DNA of 41,613 nucleotides from a bacterium (GTDB lineage Bacteria; Calescibacteriota; Calescibacteriia; Calescibacteriales; Calescibacteriaceae). Shown here in pieces: positions 18,092 through 26,618 of the stretch. The first letter of the stretch is position 1. Every line of letters starts with the position of its first letter. The translations under genes were made by a program, and so were the position numbers. A model generated the notes under the pieces. That model did no database searches and was not told the origin of the DNA. It saw only the letters and a list, made by a program, of their open reading frames with translations. The stretch covers positions 1 through 41,613 of the forward strand of contig JAUQOU010000015.1 of the NCBI GenBank assembly GCA_030550715.1, read 5' to 3'.

Positions 18092-19618
18092 TCAATCTTT
18101 CACTCCCTCAAGCAATTTTTTCCATACAAATATGTTGAAAAGAACTATAAAGCTACACATCACAAAAGTAGAGAAAATCATAAGTTCAATTTTCCCCTCA
18201 CGGGCAGATTGAAATATTAAAGAACCTATCCCGAAAATCTTATACTCCTTTTCTTGGAAAATTATAGATTCAGCGACAAATGTTCCGTTCCACGCACCTC
18301 CCCAAGCGGTAATAAATCCAACAAGCATATCTTTTCTTGAACCCTTCAGAATTATCTGCCTTAATTTATCTTTCAAGTTCATCCTCAAAGATTCCCCAAC
18401 AAGGAAAAGCTCTTTTGGGATTGAATTGACTCCAGCAAGAGTGTTGTAAAATATATACCATACAGATGAAGTTGATATTATAAAAAGAGCGTTTAGCTCA
18501 AGTCCCATAGGAAGTTGTAAAAAGAACGGAAAAACAAAAGGAATTAGAGCTGGAACGGGAAAAGATGAGATTATCTGAATTACGCTTATTATCCTTTCCT
18601 GATAGGGCTTCCATCTGGTCCCGATAAGTATAGCAAGCAGGATAGCAAAAAGTGATGCGAGAAAAATTCCCAGAGAAACCCTAAGTAAAGTTGGAAAAAT
18701 TGAAACTATGCAGAGCAAAACATCTGATGGCTCTAATCTCAGAAAAAATCTAAAAATAAAAATCAGAAAAACAGCAATAGCAAACAGAACAAGAAAAGAT
18801 GAGTAATCAAAAAATTTACTGATCTTATCAGATTTGCTCATAAGAAATTGGTTAAGGCGAGAAAAAAATCGTTCCGCTTGCATTATTCTTTTCAAAATTT
18901 GGAAGTAGAACTTATCTAAAAAATTCATACGGGTTAATATTTCCTCTTCCGATTCCTCCTCAAACTTCATCACAAACGAGGCAACCAAAAGAGGTTTCCA
19001 GATCAAAAAGTAAGAAGTAGAAATTATAAACAATATAACCAAAAACCCGTAAAAAGTTTTTGAAATTTCCCCTCTCTCCATAGAGTTAAGAATGAACGCT
19101 CCTATACCATCTACTTTTATTTCAAGCTCACCTATTGAAAACATCTCGCAGTACATAAGAAAATACCAAGCATTTCCAAAAGACAAAAGAGAGTTCCATA
19201 AAAACTGAGGGAGAGAAAAAGGTAAGTGAAGCAGAAAGAATTTTCTTATACCTTCAACCTTTAAAATTTTTGATAACTCATCAAACTCTTCGGGAATATT
19301 TTTGAGAGAAGCATAAAACGAAAATATAAGGTTCCAAATAATGCTCGTTATTATAAGAAATATTGCTGCGAGCTCAAATCCCGCTCTACCAAGTTTGTAA
19401 AAGATAAGCATAACGCCAGGGGTGAAAGATAGAACGGGAACAGATTGCATAATATCAACAGCGGGAATCAAAATTCTTTCAAATCTCTTTGAATAAAAGG
19501 CAAGGTAAGATATAAGTATAGATAAAAAAGCGCTCAGCAGATATGCAATAAAGATGCGAAAAAAGGAAATGAATCCAAGAGGAAATGTCTCTGAAAAATT
19601 TTTCAGAGCATCCATCAT
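18092..19618 (-). CDS. ABC transporter permease, two fused permease domains (nitrate/taurine-type, COG4986-like)
   Basis: A 508-residue membrane protein with two tandem BPD_transp_1 permease units. The first spans about residues 15-215 and the second about 285-505. They are joined by a hydrophilic linker (about 225-260). Each half has the permease pattern of several helices, with a cytoplasmic coupling loop between them. SLKNIPEEFDELSKIL in half 1 and LAGVNSIPKELFLVGESL in half 2 are the EAA-type loops that contact the ATPase. Duplicated permeases of this type carry anions or small organics, but the substrate is unknown. The ATG overlaps the stop of the upstream gene by 4 bases. No substrate-binding protein is nearby. 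Confidence 0.82.
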   Translation of the reverse strand: MMDALKNFSETFPLGFISFFRIFIAYLLSAFLSILISYLAFYSKRFERILIPAVDIMQSVPVLSFTPGVMLIFYKLGRAGFELAAIFLIITSIIWNLIFSFYASLKNIPEEFDELSKILKVEGIRKFFLLHLPFSLPQFLWNSLLSFGNAWYFLMYCEMFSIGELEIKVDGIGAFILNSMERGEISKTFYGFLVILFIISTSYFLIWKPLLVASFVMKFEEESEEEILTRMNFLDKFYFQILKRIMQAERFFSRLNQFLMSKSDKISKFFDYSSFLVLFAIAVFLIFIFRFFLRLEPSDVLLCIVSIFPTLLRVSLGIFLASLFAILLAILIGTRWKPYQERIISVIQIISSFPVPALIPFVFPFFLQLPMGLELNALFIISTSSVWYIFYNTLAGVNSIPKELFLVGESLRMNLKDKLRQIILKGSRKDMLVGFITAWGGAWNGTFVAESIIFQEKEYKIFGIGSLIFQSAREGKIELMIFSTFVMCSFIVLFNIFVWKKLLEGVKD

Positions 19619-20388
19619 TTCTCCGGCTCAAATAAAAAAATACTTCCCCAAATACTTGATAAGATAAAATCTTGATTTTCTATCATCAGTCTTTCTGCAA
19701 ATTCATCTTTTTTCAATATAGAAAATCCTTTCAGTTTCTTATCTGAAAATAAAAAGTCAATAAGGCGGTGTGAGTCCCTCGGAAGCTCCAAAATCAAAAA
19801 TTCTCCTCCAAAAAGAGCGAAAAAATTATCAAAATCCTCCTCAAAATCAAAAAAAAAGAATATTCTTCTGTATTTTTTTATGATGAGAAAAGGTAGTTTG
19901 AGCAGGAAATTAAGATTTGAAGATAAAATGTTCTCTCTCTTCTCACAAACAAAGACCCGCCCTCTTTTCATAAGATTGATAAAAACCCTCTCAATTTTAA
20001 AATAACCAATAAGAGAAAATATATCTGAAAAAAAGGACTCCGAAGATACATATAAACCTCTCTCTCCCTGAAGATAAAAAGTTCTTTTTATATCAGAACC
20101 GAAAAACAAAGGAAGTATATTTATTCCCGTGTTTGTTTTGTATATTTTCCCTCCGTAATTTATCTTCCCGTAATGACCATATATTTCTATTCCTCCTATA
20201 AAGTGTTCTAGTGGGAAACCGAAAGCCCTATTTTTGAACCCGTTCAGAGAAAAAAACTCCCTTAGGGTAACATCAAAAAAAGGCATAAACGGGAAAACAA
20301 AACCATTTTCTGAGGATAACAAAAAGGCATCTTTTATCTTATCGTCCTCTCCAAGAGCCAAAGAAAAATCATCAGCAAAAAAATCCAC
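19615..20388 (-). CDS. Unrecognised protein coupled to the fused permease; possible degenerate ABC ATPase
   Basis: A 257-residue, very Phe-rich soluble protein that I do not recognise by a clear family motif. Its length and its position immediately before the permease (ATGA overlap) are those of the ATPase in a nitrate/taurine-type ABC operon. Faint ABC-like landmarks can be aligned: GHYGKINYGGKIY followed by INILPLF (about 71-95), LSSN near residue 160 where LSGGQ is expected, and RIFFFFDFEEDFDNFF where Walker B and the D-loop would be. No Walker A GxxGxGK(S/T) exists. It could therefore be a nucleotide-binding-dead ABC subunit or an unrelated partner. GTG start, 8 bases after a CATAAT box. 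Identity is inference; the gene itself looks real. Confidence 0.6.
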   Translation of the reverse strand: MDFFADDFSLALGEDDKIKDAFLLSSENGFVFPFMPFFDVTLREFFSLNGFKNRAFGFPLEHFIGGIEIYGHYGKINYGGKIYKTNTGINILPLFFGSDIKRTFYLQGERGLYVSSESFFSDIFSLIGYFKIERVFINLMKRGRVFVCEKRENILSSNLNFLLKLPFLIIKKYRRIFFFFDFEEDFDNFFALFGGEFLILELPRDSHRLIDFLFSDKKLKGFSILKKDEFAERLMIENQDFILSSIWGSIFLFEPEK

Positions 20389-20396
20389 AAAAATAA

Positions 20397-20402
20397 ATTA
20401 TG
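20397..20402 (-). promoter_or_regulatory. Leaderless-type -10 box for the permease operon
   Basis: CATAAT on the minus strand, 8 bases before GTG 20388; no Shine-Dalgarno. It supports GTG as the true start. Confidence 0.4.
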
Positions 20403-20437
20403 AAAAAAAATCTCTATTTTACGCGATTTTGAAGTTT

Positions 20438-20443
20438 TAAAAT
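20438..20443 (+). promoter_or_regulatory. Leaderless-type -10 box for the SpoIID-like gene
   Basis: TAAAAT followed by 7 bases and ATG 20451; no Shine-Dalgarno sequence. Confidence 0.5.
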
Positions 20444-20450
20444 TGATTTT

Positions 20451-21305
20451 ATGCAATTTCTTCCTCTGCTATTTTTTATTTCCCTTAACCTTTCAAATTA
20501 TAAAGTGAAGGTGATATATGGTGGTAAAGAGATAAAGTCAATAGCTCTTGAGGATTATTTGAAGGGTGTAGTGGCAGGAGAAATGCCTCCATCATGGCAT
20601 CCCGAAGCACTAAAAGCCCAAGCGGTAATAGCGAGATCATTCACAATATACCACATCAAAAAAGGGAAAAATTACTTTTTTGCATCTGAAAGAGACCAGG
20701 TGTGGATACCAAAAGAAAAATGGCTAAATTACAGCGAAAAAATAGAAAAAGCAGTTGATGATACAAGAGGATACGTTCTAACTTTTCCTTCGGGTGAAGT
20801 AGCTCCGGGATTTTTTCACTCAACATGCGGAGGAAAAACAGAAAATGCAACCGAACTCTGGGAAGGAGATGAAAATCTCAAATTAATCGTATCAGTAAAA
20901 TGCTCAAAATGTTATGATTCTCCGTATTTTTTCTGGCGTGAGAAAATCAAAAAAGATGAAATAATAAGGGTAAGCAGAGAAATAGGAGACATGATAACCC
21001 AAAAAATAATCTCTCTCTCTTATGATATATTTGCAGAATATTCAGAAACAGGGAGAGTAAAAAAACTCTTTTTACCTTATGGAGTTTTCTTAAATTACTA
21101 TGATATGAGGAACAAACTGAATTTGAAAAGCAATTTTTTTAAGTTTGAGTTTGACGGAGAATATTTCATATTTTACGGGAGAGGGAACGGACACGGTGTT
21201 GGATTGTGCCAGTGGGGTGCGAAAAAACTCGCCGAAGAAGGGCTAAAATGGAACGAAATCCTCAAGTTCTACTTCCCGCTTCTCAAAATCAAAAAAATAT
21301 ACTGA
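20451..21305 (+). CDS. SpoIID/LytB domain protein (peptidoglycan-acting)
   Basis: A 284-residue exported protein of the SpoIID/LytB family; SpoIID itself is a lytic transglycosylase acting on stem-peptide-free glycan. A short signal peptide (about 1-15) is followed by the family core. ALEDYLKGVVAGEMPPSWHP (27-46) contains the catalytic-type Glu of the GEMP motif, then EALKAQAVIARSF, and the C-terminal NGHGVGLCQWGAKKLAEEG. GYVLTF, FHSTCGGKTE and ELW are further landmarks, with a Cys pair (KCSKC). No other sporulation genes occur here; in non-sporeformers the family is a general wall-remodelling protein. It probably shares a region with the acyltransferase gene 59 bases downstream, which has its own -10 box. 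Confidence 0.9.
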   Translation: MQFLPLLFFISLNLSNYKVKVIYGGKEIKSIALEDYLKGVVAGEMPPSWHPEALKAQAVIARSFTIYHIKKGKNYFFASERDQVWIPKEKWLNYSEKIEKAVDDTRGYVLTFPSGEVAPGFFHSTCGGKTENATELWEGDENLKLIVSVKCSKCYDSPYFFWREKIKKDEIIRVSREIGDMITQKIISLSYDIFAEYSETGRVKKLFLPYGVFLNYYDMRNKLNLKSNFFKFEFDGEYFIFYGRGNGHGVGLCQWGAKKLAEEGLKWNEILKFYFPLLKIKKIY

Positions 21306-21351
21306 AAGGAATATAAAAAAGCAATAAATAGCAAAACGAGAAAATATCAAC

Positions 21352-21357
21352 TAAAAT
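21352..21357 (+). promoter_or_regulatory. Leaderless-type -10 box for the acyltransferase gene
   Basis: TAAAAT followed by 7 bases and ATG 21365; no Shine-Dalgarno sequence. This suggests the gene has its own promoter although it follows the SpoIID-like gene. Confidence 0.5.
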
Positions 21358-21364
21358 TTTTGTT

Positions 21365-22978
21365 ATGTCATCTTTCAGAAAATACCTTCCAGATGAAAAA
21401 GAAAAACTTGAAATAAAAAGAGAAGTAAAAGAGAGAACACTGAAAAATATTTTTTACTACACAAGAGAAGATGATTCATATATGAGAAGATTACTTAACG
21501 AGACAATCTCCGCAGAAATAGAAAGATGGAAAAACGAAAGAGAGTTTCCTCTATCCTCTTTCTATATCAAATACTTCAAAAAAGTGAGACAAAAACTTTC
21601 AAAAATTTCAGATAACGAAAGAAAATATCTGCTATCTCAAATAGTGGAAATATATATGGACGAAATTCAGGGGCATTTTTCTCCACTTATATATAACCTC
21701 GCAACAAAAGTCGTACCACAAGCGCTTTCTTTCATGCTAACAGGACTATCTCTGCCGAACATACTTATAAGATTGATTGAACTTAATCTGCCTTCAATTG
21801 ACACTCACCTTATAATTGATGGGAACAGAGAGAAGATAGTGAAATTAGCGAAAAAGGGAACTATAATGCTTGTTCCAACACATGTGAGCCACATGGATTC
21901 ACCACTGATTGGTTATGTTGTATATAAACTCGGTCTTCCCCCATTCCTTTACGGCGCAGGACTTAATCTTTTTGCAAATCCAATTCTTGGATTTTTCATG
22001 AAAAATCTCGGCGCATACAAAGTTGATAGAAAAAGAAAGCACGAACTTTATCTTGACACACTCAAAGAATATGTATGCGCAACTCTTGAAAGAGAATATG
22101 ACCACATATTCTTTCCAGAAGGAACAAGGTCAAGAACAGGAACTTTCCCAGAAAAACTCAAGATGGGAATATTAGGTTGTGGATTGAAATCTTTTATAAA
22201 TAATCTCCAAATGAAAAAAGAAAGACCAAATATATACATCGTTCCTGCTACATTTACATATCACCTTGTACTTGAAGCCGAAAGCTTGATAAAACAATAC
22301 CTTGAAGACACAACAAAAGAGGACTGGGTTTCTTATTCAGACGAAGCTTTCAAAATCCCAAGAATAGTTGATTTCATAAAGAGAATAGTTGAGATGGACA
22401 TAAAAGTTTTTGTAAGGTTATCAGACGCTTTTGATCCATTCGGAAACTATGTTGATGATGATGGGAACTCTCTTGACCCCTCAGGAAGACCGATAGACCC
22501 GAAAAAATATGTGATAAAAGATGGCAATATAGTTCATGACAGCCAGAGAGATGCAGAATACACAAAAGAGCTCGCAGGGAAAATACTCAAAACATATAGG
22601 AAAGATAACATGGTGCTTTCTACAAATCTCTCGTGCTTTACTATATTTCACCTTGGAATGAAAAAAGTTGAGGAGGACAACGAAATAAGAGCGCTCTCTC
22701 TTATGGAAGGTTTAGAAATAGATATGAAAGAGACGCTAAAATACCTTGAAATAGCAAAAGAAAAATTCGTAGAACTTGAAAAGGAAGATAAAATAAAGGT
22801 CGTAGATAGAGTAAAAGTGAAAACAGCAGGGAACATTATTGATACCGCATACAGGGTCTTTTCAAAATACCATAAAATCCCCCCGTTTACTATTTCAAAA
22901 AACAAGATAAAAATTCTAAACCCACCGCTGCTATACTATTACAGGAACAGATTGAAAGATTACATCTTGCTTGATTAA
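21365..22978 (+). CDS. Glycerolipid acyltransferase (PlsB/PlsC superfamily)
   Basis: A 537-residue acyltransferase likely acting in phospholipid synthesis at the inner membrane. Block I is THVSHMDSP, with catalytic H173 and D178 (HxxxxD). Block III is FFPEGTRSRTG (249-259), which binds the glycerol phosphate, and IVPATFTYH gives block IV. HVSHMD and EGTRSRTG followed by a long C-terminal domain resemble glycerol-3-phosphate acyltransferase PlsB more than the short PlsC, but it is shorter than E. coli PlsB (about 800). The N-terminal 150 residues are helical and charged. The C-terminal third (about 400-537) includes YTKELAGKILKTY and probably forms a regulatory or accessory domain. Whether it acts on position 1 or 2 is unclear. 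Confidence 0.82.
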   Translation: MSSFRKYLPDEKEKLEIKREVKERTLKNIFYYTREDDSYMRRLLNETISAEIERWKNEREFPLSSFYIKYFKKVRQKLSKISDNERKYLLSQIVEIYMDEIQGHFSPLIYNLATKVVPQALSFMLTGLSLPNILIRLIELNLPSIDTHLIIDGNREKIVKLAKKGTIMLVPTHVSHMDSPLIGYVVYKLGLPPFLYGAGLNLFANPILGFFMKNLGAYKVDRKRKHELYLDTLKEYVCATLEREYDHIFFPEGTRSRTGTFPEKLKMGILGCGLKSFINNLQMKKERPNIYIVPATFTYHLVLEAESLIKQYLEDTTKEDWVSYSDEAFKIPRIVDFIKRIVEMDIKVFVRLSDAFDPFGNYVDDDGNSLDPSGRPIDPKKYVIKDGNIVHDSQRDAEYTKELAGKILKTYRKDNMVLSTNLSCFTIFHLGMKKVEEDNEIRALSLMEGLEIDMKETLKYLEIAKEKFVELEKEDKIKVVDRVKVKTAGNIIDTAYRVFSKYHKIPPFTISKNKIKILNPPLLYYYRNRLKDYILLD

Positions 22979-22995
22979 AATTGTATATTCCGATT

Positions 22996-23511
22996 TCAGG
23001 CGAGAGAGCTTAATTTTTTACTCATCTCCTCAGAAAGAACCTTCGCTTCAACTGCCATGTTCTTTTCAAGGTAATCTTTCATATACTTTTCAATAATCTT
23101 ATTTACAAGCGGATTTAACGAAATCTTCAACTCGCCTTCTATTATTCTTCTTGTTTTATTTTGTCCTTCTGGAAGGAGTTTTATCCTTCCTTTGAAATGT
23201 ATCTTACCTTCAAAAAACACCGGAATCATTTCAAATTCATATTCTTTTTTATCGGGATAGTATTTTGTTATCTCATACCATTTGAGCATATCTGGTTTTA
23301 CCGCCTTTTTCACAACATCAGGTATTTCAGCTTCTCCTTCGTAAAGAACTTTTCTATATATATAACTTCCTTCGTTTCTCTGTTCTAAAACCTCCCTTTT
23401 CTTAACATTAGGGAGTTTTCTCACGACATTATTTATAACCTCAATATCACTCCAAAGAATATCAAACTTATCAACAGGAACATCAAAGATATGCTCCATC
23501 TTAACTTTCAT
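22996..23511 (-). CDS. DUF2505-like SRPBCC-fold protein
   Basis: A 171-residue soluble protein with the pattern of the START/SRPBCC superfamily: an N-terminal strand MKVKMEHIFDVPVDKFDILW, a run of beta strands, and a long C-terminal helix (about 128-165: LVNKIIEKYMKDYLEKN). The best match by eye is DUF2505. Such proteins have a hydrophobic pocket and may bind or carry lipids, but this one's ligand is unknown. It lies between an acyltransferase gene and a MaoC-like gene, both plausible lipid-metabolism genes, which fits but does not prove a lipid role. ATG start with AGAAGGA just upstream and TATATT before that. Confidence 0.65.
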   Translation of the reverse strand: MKVKMEHIFDVPVDKFDILWSDIEVINNVVRKLPNVKKREVLEQRNEGSYIYRKVLYEGEAEIPDVVKKAVKPDMLKWYEITKYYPDKKEYEFEMIPVFFEGKIHFKGRIKLLPEGQNKTRRIIEGELKISLNPLVNKIIEKYMKDYLEKNMAVEAKVLSEEMSKKLSSLA

Positions 23512-23606
23512 TTTCCTTCTAATATACCGGCAGAGGGTGATTGAAACCCAAAACCGGAATATAAAAAATTATAATAAATCCTAACTTCTTTTTTGTCAAA
23601 AAAAAT

Positions 23607-24143
23607 CTAATCAATTTCCTTTTTCAAAAAATGCTCTTTTTTCTTCACGAGAACTGACCTTTTATACTCTATCACCACTTCTCCGTTTTGATTTACTCCT
23701 ACTGTTCTGAAAGTCACGATTCCCGCCTCAGGTCTTGAGCGTGACTCTCTTTTTTCAATAACCTCTGAGAAAGCAAAAATTGTATCTCCGGGATAGACGG
23801 GCTTTAAAAATTTGACATCTGTGTATCCCAAAAGTGCGAGTGCTTGCTCGCTTAAATCTTCAACGCTCATTCCCAAAACTGTGTTGAAAACCAAAAGGTG
23901 GTTTATTATGCTCCTTTCATAACCCATCTTTCTCGCCCACTCATCGTTAAAATATATGGGATTATAATTCATCGTGAGAGTGGTAAAAATTATGTTATCA
24001 GCTTCTGTAAATGTTCTTCCCCAGTGATGATAATATCTTTCGCCTAACTCAAAATCCTCAAAAAATCTCCCTCTTACTACCTTTTTTACCTTTTTACCAT
24101 CTCTTTCTATCTCAAGAATCTCTTTTGATTCAATCTTTTTCAT
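23607..24143 (-). CDS. MaoC-like hot-dog domain protein, catalytic dyad replaced
   Basis: A 178-residue single hot-dog protein of the MaoC/R-specific enoyl-CoA hydratase family. FFEDFELGERYYHHWGRTFTEADNI (27-51) and LALLGYTDVKFLKPVYPGD are the family's strands. In R-hydratases the hydratase-2 motif supplies Asp and His (DxNPxH). Here the same place reads NYNPIYFND, with N59 in place of Asp and Y64 in place of His. The fold is therefore likely but ordinary enoyl-CoA hydration is doubtful. Some MaoC-like proteins dehydrate other acyl-CoAs or act as binding domains. A 95-base gap separates it from the DUF2505 gene downstream. Confidence 0.82.
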   Translation of the reverse strand: MKKIESKEILEIERDGKKVKKVVRGRFFEDFELGERYYHHWGRTFTEADNIIFTTLTMNYNPIYFNDEWARKMGYERSIINHLLVFNTVLGMSVEDLSEQALALLGYTDVKFLKPVYPGDTIFAFSEVIEKRESRSRPEAGIVTFRTVGVNQNGEVVIEYKRSVLVKKKEHFLKKEID

Positions 24144-24234
24144 AGTTTTTATAAGTAAAAAAAAAAGAAAATTTTTGAGTTTTTCAGAAATATTGACTTC
24201 ACAATGAGGTGATCTTATAGGTTCAGAGTAAAAA

Positions 24235-24735
24235 TTATGTTTTTGATTTTATCTTTCTCCATGCCTGCTCAAGTTCTTCTATATATGAAATAACCTTCTC
24301 AAAGATTTTCTCATCTTTTGATATATCTGCTTCAACTATTTTTTTTGTGATAAAAAGATACGATGTTATAAGATGTTTTCCTACATCGTTAGGTTCTGTT
24401 ATAGCGATCAGGGTATCAAAAATTCGCATAGCCCGAGAGACGCCTTCATACTTTAACTCATAATCTTTGTTTCTTATACCTTCTATCGCCTTTTTCAAAG
24501 AAGCTTTCGCAAGGTCATAACACATAAGTAAAAGAGAAACAGGATCAGCAGTCCTCAAAGAGCTCTCAAAAAAACTATCAAAATTCTTCCCTTGAATTTT
24601 CTGATAACTTCCTGATGGAGCGGGAGCTGGTATATCAGTTTTCTCAACATCAGACCGCTCTTCACTTTTTTCTTCCTCTAATTCAAACTCTATTTTTCTT
24701 GAAACTAAATCGTCTATTATCTTTTTTGATGACAT
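24235..24735 (-). CDS. fliS: Flagellar export chaperone FliS, with N-terminal extension
   Basis: FliS binds the C-terminus of flagellin in the cytoplasm and prevents early polymerisation. The helical core is recognisable from about residue 57: LRTADPVSLLLMCYDLAKASLKKA (FliS: LxxASPEELxLMLYDGAIRFL), then YELKYEGVSRAMRIFDTLI and a last helix ISYIEELEQAWRKI. The first 50 residues are an acidic, Pro-containing extension not found in ordinary FliS, which starts with a short NPYQ-type arm. ATG 24735 gives 166 residues; TTG 24759 would add 8. No Shine-Dalgarno. The flaG stop is 28 bases upstream, so the two are cotranscribed. fliD, normally between them, is absent. Confidence 0.82.
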   Translation of the reverse strand: MSSKKIIDDLVSRKIEFELEEEKSEERSDVEKTDIPAPAPSGSYQKIQGKNFDSFFESSLRTADPVSLLLMCYDLAKASLKKAIEGIRNKDYELKYEGVSRAMRIFDTLIAITEPNDVGKHLITSYLFITKKIVEADISKDEKIFEKVISYIEELEQAWRKIKSKT

Positions 24736-24763
24736 AAAATTAAACCAAAACAACTTCAAGCGA

Positions 24764-25129
24764 TCAGAAATGTTTTTTCAGAATAAATCCCACAAGTATA
24801 TCAAAAACCTCGTTTATCCTCCGAACAATATCGGTAATTTCTTTTGGTGGGAAGACTTTTACTACCTTTCTATTCCGAACATCTATAACCTTAACAACAG
24901 GGATATTTCCTTCTTTATCAAACGCAAGATATATGCCGAGGTCTTTTATCTTTGAGTTTATGCTCTCTATAATCTTCTGCATTTCTTCAACTGTTATTTC
25001 TTTTTGAGATACAACAGAGTTCTGCATCATCTTGAGTTCGTTTATTGTGTTTTTAATGTTTTCGGGTATAGAATTCGCTGAAGTTCCGAGTAGGTTTCCA
25101 TACTCTGATCTTATTTTTTTGACGTCCAT
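24764..25129 (-). CDS. flaG: FlaG family protein
   Basis: A 121-residue protein with the FlaG domain in its C-terminal part. LGIYLAFDKEGNIPVVKVIDVRNRKVVKVFPPKEI matches the FlaG pattern LxFxxdexxgrxvVkViDxxTgEVIRqIPpEE. FlaG proteins influence filament length. The N-terminal helices, with VTVEEMQKIIESINSKI-like sequence, are also typical. It starts an operon with fliS. The start is ATG 25129, preceded by AGGGAGG (25141-25147, 11-base spacing) and a TATATTATA stretch suited to a -10 box, so unlike many neighbours it has a conventional leader. Confidence 0.85.
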   Translation of the reverse strand: MDVKKIRSEYGNLLGTSANSIPENIKNTINELKMMQNSVVSQKEITVEEMQKIIESINSKIKDLGIYLAFDKEGNIPVVKVIDVRNRKVVKVFPPKEITDIVRRINEVFDILVGFILKKHF

Positions 25130-25140
25130 GCCCCATTGAA

Positions 25141-25147
25141 CCTCCCT
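25141..25147 (-). promoter_or_regulatory. Ribosome-binding site of flaG
   Basis: AGGGAGG on the minus strand, 11 bases before ATG 25129. An out-of-frame ATG lies between at spacing 4, but it does not begin a long frame. Confidence 0.7.
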
Positions 25148-25236
25148 TTTATCGTATAATATAAGTTATTAATCGGAAAAAATAGAAAGTAATTTAATAT
25201 ATTTTAGAAAAATTTAATTTGATTTAAGTTTGTGCA

Positions 25237-26211
25237 TCAAGTTATGAAGAAAACTTGGTCCCCAGAGGAGACCGAAATTTTTCTAGCTGTATATAGGTCG
25301 CCATCTACCGTAAATCCAATCTCTCTTTCCGATTCAATATCAATTTTTACCGCAAGTTCGTTCAGAGATTCTTTGGGAAGAATTCCGAACCATATTAAAG
25401 GGAGGAAAAATCCCAATTTTATTACTGAACCTGAATAAGCGAGAGCGTTGAAGTTATTGTGAGAATAAGGTGCCTTTGGGAAGTTTGAAAAATTCAATCC
25501 AAAAGTGTGAATAGTGCTTGCTCCTATAATAAAAAAATCTTTTTCTATCTCCAAATCGCACATTTTTTCATCTGAAAGATAAACGTTGAGTTTGCATCTT
25601 TCAAAACGCAAAATATTTTTTTCATTTTTAGGAATCTCCGATAATGCTCTGATGATAGTTTTCGCTCCTCCAACAGGTCCCTGAATCTTACCGCTGTAAT
25701 AATCTTGTAAAAATTTGTATGGAGTTATAGCTCCAAAAATTATACCTGCTAAAAAATCTTTTTCTGTTGAGATAAATAGAACATTTCTTGGTATGACTTC
25801 TATTTCTTCGGAAGAGATGTAGCTTTGGATTTTTTTTAAAAGTTGTGAAGGTTTTGGGATACGAAGAGAGGAGGCGATTGTGTTCATTGTCCCACCACGA
25901 AGATGAGCAAGAAAGATTTCAGAAATTCTTCCCATTGCTCCGCTCTTTTTCAAGCTTGTAAGAAGATAAGACAGAGTTCCGTCTCCACCGAAAACCAAAA
26001 ATATATCTCCATCTTTCACATCAAACTCTATATTCTGATCAGGGAAGAATATGACTTTATTTGGCAAAATTTTCTCACCTTCAAGCAATCTGTATAGGGT
26101 TATAAATCTTGAGGGGCTGTAATTAGAGTTATTGCCTGCTTTTTTATTATATACCAGGATTAATCTACTTATTTTTTTCTTTTTTTTGAGTTTTTTGTAA
26201 TTGTGGTACAT
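25237..26211 (-). CDS. Diacylglycerol/lipid kinase family protein
   Basis: A 324-residue protein of the DAGK catalytic (YegS/sphingosine-kinase-like) superfamily. LILVYNKKAG (17-26) opens the nucleotide-binding domain. FGGDGT (74-79) is the family's ATP-binding signature, and HLRGGTMNTIAS (103-114) aligns with the PxGTxND segment. The C-terminal beta-sandwich (about 130-324) contains the substrate side. It probably phosphorylates a lipid such as diacylglycerol or a long-chain base. The ATG lies 2 bases after the rplQ stop, so it is translated with the ribosomal operon. A weak 6-bp hairpin overlaps its end. Confidence 0.85.
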   Translation of the reverse strand: MYHNYKKLKKKKKISRLILVYNKKAGNNSNYSPSRFITLYRLLEGEKILPNKVIFFPDQNIEFDVKDGDIFLVFGGDGTLSYLLTSLKKSGAMGRISEIFLAHLRGGTMNTIASSLRIPKPSQLLKKIQSYISSEEIEVIPRNVLFISTEKDFLAGIIFGAITPYKFLQDYYSGKIQGPVGGAKTIIRALSEIPKNEKNILRFERCKLNVYLSDEKMCDLEIEKDFFIIGASTIHTFGLNFSNFPKAPYSHNNFNALAYSGSVIKLGFFLPLIWFGILPKESLNELAVKIDIESEREIGFTVDGDLYTARKISVSSGDQVFFIT

Positions 26212-26213
26212 TT

Positions 26214-26594
26214 TCAGTTCACGAAAGTTATGATAGATTTTTGTGCGGCATCTCCTTTTCGCTCGTAAAGTTTTATAATTCTTGTGTATCCGCCGGGTCT
26301 ATCTTTGAACTTCGGTGCTATTTCTTCAAGAAGTTTTTTAACTGCTTTTTTATCTTGCAGGAAGGAGAAAACATATCTTGCGCTGTTTATTGATTGAGGG
26401 GATTTTGTATTGTTCGGGTCAAATTTTTTTGCCTTTGTTATAAGTTTTTCCACAACTCTTCTGAGTTCTTTCGCCTTAGCTGTTGTGGTTTCAATTTTTC
26501 CTGACAGTATAAGGTCGCGAGCAAGTTGCTTCAAAAGCGCAATTCGGTGAGGCGTAGGTCTTTTGAGCTTTCTCATCTTAACTCTGTGCCTCAT
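26214..26594 (-). CDS. rplQ: Ribosomal protein bL17
   Basis: A 126-residue large-subunit protein with the full L17 signature [40 protein letters not shown] and the C-terminal [18 protein letters not shown]. Length is typical. It follows rpoA by 24 bases, the usual end of the alpha operon. AGGGGG at 26605-26610 is a Shine-Dalgarno sequence 10 bases before the ATG. Confidence 0.98.
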   Translation of the reverse strand: MRHRVKMRKLKRPTPHRIALLKQLARDLILSGKIETTTAKAKELRRVVEKLITKAKKFDPNNTKSPQSINSARYVFSFLQDKKAVKKLLEEIAPKFKDRPGGYTRIIKLYERKGDAAQKSIITFVN

Positions 26595-26618
26595 ATCAAT
26601 CTTACCCCCTTCAAATTA

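Noticed and set aside
25237-25260. A hairpin after the lipid-kinase gene as an intrinsic terminator
   Set aside because: The stem is only six pairs and no T-run follows.
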